NCBI GenBank assembly: GCA_030667035.1
Contig: DAOUWQ010000025.1
Location: 1 to 9,105 of the forward strand
Source of the DNA: Candidatus Heimdallarchaeota archaeon
Lineage (GTDB): Archaea; Asgardarchaeota; Heimdallarchaeia; JABLTI01
Reading direction: 5' to 3'
Length of the DNA stretch: 9,105 bases
Below are positions 5,694 to 9,105 of this stretch, piece after piece (position 1 is the stretch's first letter; every line of letters begins with the position of its first letter). The notes beneath the pieces were generated by a model. The model did no database searches, was not told where the DNA came from, and saw only the letters and a list, made by a program, of their open reading frames with translations. The translations under genes and the position numbers were made by a program.

Positions 5694-5994
5694 AAATCGG
5701 TGGTTGTTTGTAATATTTTCTCAACCATTGGTAGATTTTTTCTCGAAGTTTGTTTTCATCTCTATTTTCTAGTGGGAGAGCTTTTTTCTCTATGTAAGTA
5801 TTATAGAGGTTTTTTAACACACCTCGAATTTGCCCTGATAATTGGTGTCTCTTTCCGAAAATTTTCTCGGACTCAATCAACGCTTTACTTAGTTCTTCCA
5901 GAACAAAATCAGAATCTAGGGAAATCTCAAGATAATTTAGAATTTCTCGAAAGTGCTTGTATAGATTTCTATAAGCTACTGGATTTCCGCGCAT
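5692..5994 (-). CDS. Helical 100-aa protein in the ESCRT-I operon, family unknown
   Basis: Not recognised. It is charged and appears all-helical: about residues 5-22 (VAYRNLYKHFREILNYL), 29-46 (DFVLEELSKALIESEKIF), 50-70 (HQLSGQIRGVLKNLYNTYIEK) and 80-96 (ENKLREKIYQWLRKYYK). There are no membrane segments, signal peptide or cysteines. The ATG at 5994 has AAGGAG about 12 bases before it. The gene follows vps28 by 64 bases on the same strand, so it is probably on the vps23-vps28 message. Eukaryotic ESCRT-I contains a third, helical subunit (Vps37) and a fourth (Mvb12); a partner of the Vps23-Vps28 pair is a reasonable inference from position and helical character, but no Mod(r)-type motif is seen. 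The opposite-strand frame over the same bases is open but has unlikely hydrophobic composition, so this strand is preferred. Confidence 0.78.
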   Translation of the reverse strand: MRGNPVAYRNLYKHFREILNYLEISLDSDFVLEELSKALIESEKIFGKRHQLSGQIRGVLKNLYNTYIEKKALPLENRDENKLREKIYQWLRKYYKQPPI

Positions 5995-6058
5995 GATATT
6001 TCATTTCTCCTTATTGTTCTGATTTTAATAATATTGGAAAGGGCATACCTTTGATTTT

Positions 6059-6697
6059 CTAATCGCCTCGTAGTGATCTTCTGAAACTATTCAACCATCT
6101 AACAGCTTCAAATTCTAATCGCTTGATTAGCCCATCTTCAAGTACTTCATCGGGTGGTTTTGCTTCTAGCATTTCTTTCCAATTGATGATTTCTTTGACA
6201 ACTTCTGAATCGGATCCAAAACCTGGATAAGATTTCAAAATATCTTCCATCTCATCAAGATTTGGTACAATAAGATCAACACGAGCCACACTTCGTAAGC
6301 GTAGTAAATCGATCAATTCAATTGCTCCAGCAACGAAATCAGCTGTTTTTGCAGGAAGATTTTTCATATGTTGGAAGGGCATTGCTACAGTTTCAACATT
6401 ATCTCCTATCGGAATAGGGGCAACTCCTTCAGCAAATCGTAGTTTTTCTGCACCATAGGGGTATTTCTGAACAATTGATTCTCTATCAAGGAACCCATCA
6501 AGATTGAACCCTAATTTTTGCAATTGAAAGCGTGCTTTAAATGCATCTCTAATTAAAGATCGTAGCTGACGGCGATACATACCTGGATCGAGTATTCCAT
6601 CAGCAAAACTTTGACTTAAGTTATCGATAGTTGCTATACATGAGAATAGCTCTGCTTCAAGTTCAAATTGGGATTTATTTTTTGACGAATAAGACAT
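6059..6697 (-). CDS. vps28: ESCRT-I subunit Vps28
   Basis: The 212-residue protein has both domains of eukaryotic Vps28 at nearly the same length. The N-terminal core (about 10-90) has AELFSCIATIDNLSQSFADG (15-34), like AELFAVVKTMQALEKAY in human VPS28. Next come PGMYRRQLRSLIRDAFKA and then a GFL-R..-..KYPYGAEKL segment matching the FCRKF..DCPLAMERI region. After a linker, the C-terminal four-helix bundle (about 112-210) has VAGAIELIDLLRLRSVARVD (122-141), VPNLDEMEDILKS (144-156), INWKEMLEAKPPDEVLEDG (171-189) and FEAVRWLNSFRRSL (196-209). In eukaryotes the N-terminal part packs on the Vps23 steadiness box and the C-terminal domain recruits ESCRT-II. The gene starts 13 bases after the vps23 stop, with an AGAGGT ribosome site between them, so the partners are made from one message. 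Confidence 0.93.
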   Translation of the reverse strand: MSYSSKNKSQFELEAELFSCIATIDNLSQSFADGILDPGMYRRQLRSLIRDAFKARFQLQKLGFNLDGFLDRESIVQKYPYGAEKLRFAEGVAPIPIGDNVETVAMPFQHMKNLPAKTADFVAGAIELIDLLRLRSVARVDLIVPNLDEMEDILKSYPGFGSDSEVVKEIINWKEMLEAKPPDEVLEDGLIKRLEFEAVRWLNSFRRSLRGD

Positions 6698-6710
6698 TTT
6701 TCTTTACCTC

Positions 6711-7499
6711 TTATGATTGCTCCAATTTTTTATGTGTTATATACATCTCTTTTGTATACCTTCTATAGAGTTTTGCGAAATCTACTGGACTTATCTCTCC
6801 ATCTTTAAATTTCTCATCAAGTGTTGACAATAAGTCTGCCAGAGCTACACTTTGTGCTTGAAGTAATATCTTCTCACTCTGCCTCTTATCTGAAGGTAAT
6901 AATACATCAAGATTTTCAATACTAGAAATCTTTTCACCTGAGCCTTTTACTACTTCTGCACGAAGCTTTCGTATTTCATCATCTTTCTTACGAATCTTTT
7001 TCTGTAGATTAGATATTGTATCATTAATATCCTCGACTTTTTTCTGGCTTGGTGAGGCTACAGTTTCCCAGGTTTGCACCGATGCTTTTTGTCTGGTAAC
7101 TTTTCCAGAGGTATTTGTTGGTGGTACTTTCTCGAATAAACTCTCTAAAGCTTTTATTACCTGGTATACATGTTTATCAGGTTTCCAATCATGAGTTATT
7201 TGTAATAATACATTTCCATCTTTTTCGACATTTGGATGGACGATGCTCTTATCTTTAATAATCACGCGTGGCGGGTATAGTGGAAACTTTAAGGGAACTA
7301 GTACTTCGACGGGAATTTTGTTTTTTCCTTTTGGAGTATTTATTTCAATGCTCCCTTGCCATTTATTCAATCCTTCTCCGATTGGGGTAAAACCTTTAGC
7401 ATAATTAAACATGAGCTGCATTTCTCGGGCCAATGCTAATTCATTAACTTGATTTTTTGACAAGGTATTCTTTTTCTCCTCTATAACTATCTTAGACAA
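6711..7499 (-). CDS. vps23: ESCRT-I subunit Vps23/TSG101-like (UEV, coiled coil, steadiness box)
   Basis: This 262-residue protein has the three parts of TSG101 in order. The UEV (E2-variant) domain is about 17-128: helix LALAREMQLMFNY, strands with KWQGSIEI, FPLYPPRVII (72-81), VHPNVEKDG (87-95), then DWKPDKHVYQVIKALESLF (104-122). The E2 HPN tripeptide is kept (88-90), but the residue eight after it, where E2 enzymes have the thioester cysteine, is Leu98. It should therefore bind ubiquitin-like cargo rather than transfer it. A heptad-like coiled coil spans about 152-185. The end (207-262; SVALADLLSTLDEKFKDGEI, then FAKLYRRYTKEMYITHKKL) matches the steadiness box that binds Vps28. The start is a TTG at 7499: the frame is closed just upstream, and the next Met (residue 27) would remove most of the first UEV helix. 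It is first in the unit with vps28. Confidence 0.92.
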   Translation of the reverse strand: MSKIVIEEKKNTLSKNQVNELALAREMQLMFNYAKGFTPIGEGLNKWQGSIEINTPKGKNKIPVEVLVPLKFPLYPPRVIIKDKSIVHPNVEKDGNVLLQITHDWKPDKHVYQVIKALESLFEKVPPTNTSGKVTRQKASVQTWETVASPSQKKVEDINDTISNLQKKIRKKDDEIRKLRAEVVKGSGEKISSIENLDVLLPSDKRQSEKILLQAQSVALADLLSTLDEKFKDGEISPVDFAKLYRRYTKEMYITHKKLEQS

Positions 7500-7526
7500 T
7501 CTACCATTTAAACATTAATGAATAAC

Positions 7527-7538
7527 ATATTAATTAAT
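7527..7538 (-). promoter_or_regulatory. TATA-like box for the ESCRT-I operon
   Basis: Minus-strand ATTAATTAATAT lies about 28-39 bases before the TTG start at 7499, so the transcript would begin only a few bases upstream of it. No clear ribosome site precedes the TTG, in keeping with a short leader. The AT-rich context limits certainty. Confidence 0.33.
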
Positions 7539-7594
7539 CTAAAGTATTTGATAGAGATTTTTCACTAAATTTTACGTCTAAAATCCTATTTAAA

Positions 7595-7604
7595 CTATAT
7601 AAAT
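7595..7604 (+). promoter_or_regulatory. TATA box in the spacer before the OppF-like gene
   Basis: CTATATAAAT is the best TATA match in the divergent spacer 7500-7771. It would place a transcript start near 7627, leaving a leader of about 145 nt to the ATG at 7772, or about 35 nt to an in-frame GTG at 7661. A weaker candidate at 7733-7744 would give a short leader for the ATG at 7772. Confidence 0.4.
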
Positions 7605-7771
7605 GGACTGATATTTGCTTTTCCGAAATTTGCACAATTATTATAAACAATTCTTGTGAAGTGGAGATGTTTAACAACATTTGGTCTACAAATTACGGTA
7701 AACTACCGGTATTGTTAAACTTTAATCGAAAAACGATAAAATTTAGTATTGTAATTAAAAGAGTGTTCAAT

Positions 7772-8863
7772 ATGAGTGAATTTTCATTCGGAGACCGCTT
7801 AAAGCAGAAGCTCGGTCTTTACAAACCCCCAACAGAGGAAATAGTAGAAGCGGTTGAAATTCCTACCGATCCAGAAGTTTTAGTAGCAGTAAGAAATTTG
7901 AAAAAACACTTCTTGGTAGCTGGTGGAGGATTAATTTTTAACAGAACTCCTATCTTTCTAAAGGCAGTAGATGGTATTTCGTTTAACGTTAAAAAAGGTG
8001 AAACCGTTGGTGTTGTAGGAGAATCTGGTTGTGGTAAATCGACTGCTGCTAGAGCAATTTTACAATTATTAGAACCAACTGCAGGTCACGTTTTCTTTAG
8101 AACTGAAGATGAGGAAATGGTTGATTTAGTTGCACTTGATAAGAAGGAACTAAGAGAAATGAGACGACAAATGCAAATTGTGTTTCAAGATCCCTCAGCT
8201 TCTCTCAACCCAAGAATGACTGCTTTCGATATTATCGCTGAGCCTTTAATTATTCATCACGTAGCAGACGGCGATGAATTAAAGATCAGAACAATTGAGC
8301 TTATGGAAAAAGTAGGTTTAATGATTCACCACGCGTTCAGATTCCCTCACGAATTTTCTGGAGGACAAAAACAACGTGTAGGTATTGCTCGTGCATTAGC
8401 TTTGAATCCACGTTTCGTTATTCTTGACGAACCTGTATCTGCTCTCGATGTTTCTGTAAGAGCTGCAGTACTTATGTTGTTAAGAACTTTACAGCGAGAA
8501 TTCAATTTGGCTTACATTTTCATTGCACACGATTTGTCAGTAATTAGAATGATTTCTGATCAAGTGTGTGTTATGTATCTTGGTAGATTAGTGGAAGTTG
8601 GTTCTGTTAGAGATGTTTTTGAAGATATGAGGCACCCCTATACTCGTGCTCTTATTTCAGCAATTCCAATCCCTGACCCAACAGTTAAACCTGAAAGAAT
8701 TTTCCTTGAAGGTGATCCTCCCTCTCCCGTTGCTCCACCCCCCGGATGTAATTTCCATCCACGGTGTCCAATTGCAACTTCTATTTGTACACAAGAGGAA
8801 CCCCCAAGAATTCAGATTTCAGAAACTCACTTTGTTGAGTGTCACCACGTAACTACTAAATAA
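7772..8863 (+). CDS. Oligopeptide/dipeptide ABC transporter ATP-binding protein, OppF/DppF type
   Basis: This protein powers peptide import as one of two ATPases on the inner face of an Opp/Dpp-type transporter. Counted from the ATG at 7772 (363 aa), it has Walker A GESGCGKST (83-91), Q-loop VFQDPSASLNPRMT (137-150), signature FSGGQKQRVGIARAL (195-209), Walker B FVILDEP (215-221) and switch His253 in IAHDLSVI. The C-terminal oligo_HPY domain carries four cysteines (C326, C332, C339, C357) in the family C-x5-C-x6-C-x17-C pattern, a likely iron-sulfur site. The first ~36 residues before the ABC domain are a non-conserved extension. A GTG at 7661 and ATG at 7667 would add 35-37 more residues that do not resemble the family, so 7772 is preferred. 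No permease, binding protein or OppD partner is adjacent; the gene stands alone between divergent vps23 and a convergent gene. Confidence 0.93.
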   Translation: MSEFSFGDRLKQKLGLYKPPTEEIVEAVEIPTDPEVLVAVRNLKKHFLVAGGGLIFNRTPIFLKAVDGISFNVKKGETVGVVGESGCGKSTAARAILQLLEPTAGHVFFRTEDEEMVDLVALDKKELREMRRQMQIVFQDPSASLNPRMTAFDIIAEPLIIHHVADGDELKIRTIELMEKVGLMIHHAFRFPHEFSGGQKQRVGIARALALNPRFVILDEPVSALDVSVRAAVLMLLRTLQREFNLAYIFIAHDLSVIRMISDQVCVMYLGRLVEVGSVRDVFEDMRHPYTRALISAIPIPDPTVKPERIFLEGDPPSPVAPPPGCNFHPRCPIATSICTQEEPPRIQISETHFVECHHVTTK

Positions 8864-8876
8864 ACAATGAAAAAAT

Positions 8877-8899
8877 AGAGATGTTCTGCATCTCTTTTT
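8877..8899. terminator. Bidirectional hairpin terminator
   Basis: AGAGATG (8877-8883) pairs with CATCTCT (8889-8895) over a 5-nt loop, a perfect 7-bp stem followed by four further T. On the minus strand the same stem is followed by ATTTTTTC. It lies 13 bases after the OppF-like stop and about 27 bases past the end of the convergent minus-strand gene, so it can serve both. Confidence 0.68.
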
Positions 8900-8926
8900 A
8901 GTTTCTTTTTATTTTTCTAATAGAAA

Positions 8927-9105
8927 TTAGCTTGGGCTTTGCATTACATTCATTATTATTTTTCTCTGCTTCTTACCATACATAGTTAACATGATTATCA
9001 TTGCAATTGCACAAGATATACTAGCGAATACAAAAGTCCAAGGGTATCCCCCAAAAGTTGCTAATGTTATTACGTTTTCATTATTTTCCAACAATAAACC
9101 TTGAA
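8927..9105 (-). CDS. C-terminal end of a membrane protein (partial, runs off the window)
   Basis: The minus-strand frame is open from the window edge to a TAA at 8927-8929, giving 58 residues of a protein whose start lies beyond the window. It contains one strong hydrophobic helix (about residues 18-42 of the fragment; YPWTFVFASISCAIAMIIML) followed by a short basic tail (YGKKQRK) and an ordinary end. This looks like the last transmembrane helix of a polytopic protein. The G-x-P-W-T-F-x-F pattern at its start resembles the final helix of many major-facilitator transporters, but that is weak evidence on its own. It is convergent with the OppF-like gene and shares the hairpin terminator with it. 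Confidence 0.68.
   Translation of the reverse strand, partial: QGLLLENNENVITLATFGGYPWTFVFASISCAIAMIIMLTMYGKKQRKIIMNVMQSPS

Noticed and set aside
5682..5996. Plus-strand 104-codon open frame opposite the helical ESCRT-operon gene
   Set aside because: It starts inside the hairpin terminator, has an implausible Phe/Leu/Cys-rich composition, and mirrors a minus-strand gene with a good ribosome site.
7661..7771. N-terminal extension of the OppF-like protein from GTG 7661 or ATG 7667
   Set aside because: The added residues do not resemble the family, and the ATG at 7772 already leaves a 36-residue lead before the ABC domain. Not fully excluded, because the best TATA box is at 7595.
1..9105. CRISPR arrays, insertion sequences, phage genes or attachment sites
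   Set aside because: No spaced direct repeats, transposase or integrase motifs, or terminal inverted repeats were seen; the window looks like ordinary chromosome.

Overview
This is a low-GC (roughly one third G+C by eye) archaeal window, most likely from an Asgard archaeon. The main reason is a set of eukaryote-like ESCRT genes on the minus strand: a Vps23/TSG101-like protein (UEV domain, coiled coil, steadiness box), a two-domain Vps28 and an EAP30-type Vps22. A tRNA-Ser gene with a bulge-helix-bulge intron after position 37, TATA-like boxes just upstream of starts, short leaders and poly-T or hairpin ends all fit an archaeon. The combination of low GC and a complete ESCRT-I pair recalls Heimdallarchaeia-like lineages, but the lineage is an inference, not a reading.

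Layout. 1-255: non-coding start, then an intron-containing tRNA-Ser(GGA). 389-709: a small protein of unknown function. 856-3144: a two-gene plus-strand unit, comprising an eight-helix membrane protein with an internal duplication and a secreted, membrane-anchored TIM-barrel (glycoside-hydrolase-like) protein; both end in lysine-rich tails. 3145-3440: a convergent gap with poly-T tracts, a hairpin and a short protein-like open frame without a normal start. 3441-4166 (minus): vps22, divergent from a NusB-domain RsmB/NSUN-type RNA m5C methyltransferase (4327-5652, plus). 5692-7499 (minus): a three-gene unit, transcribed vps23, vps28, then a 100-residue helical protein of unknown family. 7772-8863 (plus): an OppF/DppF-type ABC ATPase, divergent from vps23. 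8927-end (minus): the C-terminus of a membrane protein.

How the genes work together. In eukaryotes Vps23 and Vps28 form the stalk and head of ESCRT-I, and the Vps28 C-terminal domain bridges to ESCRT-II, of which Vps22 is the central subunit. The window therefore holds the ubiquitin-sensing and bridging half of an ESCRT pathway. It lacks Vps25, the ESCRT-III filament proteins and Vps4, which must lie elsewhere. The unnamed helical protein after vps28 is the best candidate for an undescribed ESCRT-I partner. The surface glycoside-hydrolase-like protein, the RNA methyltransferase and the peptide-transport ATPase have no visible functional link to the ESCRT genes.
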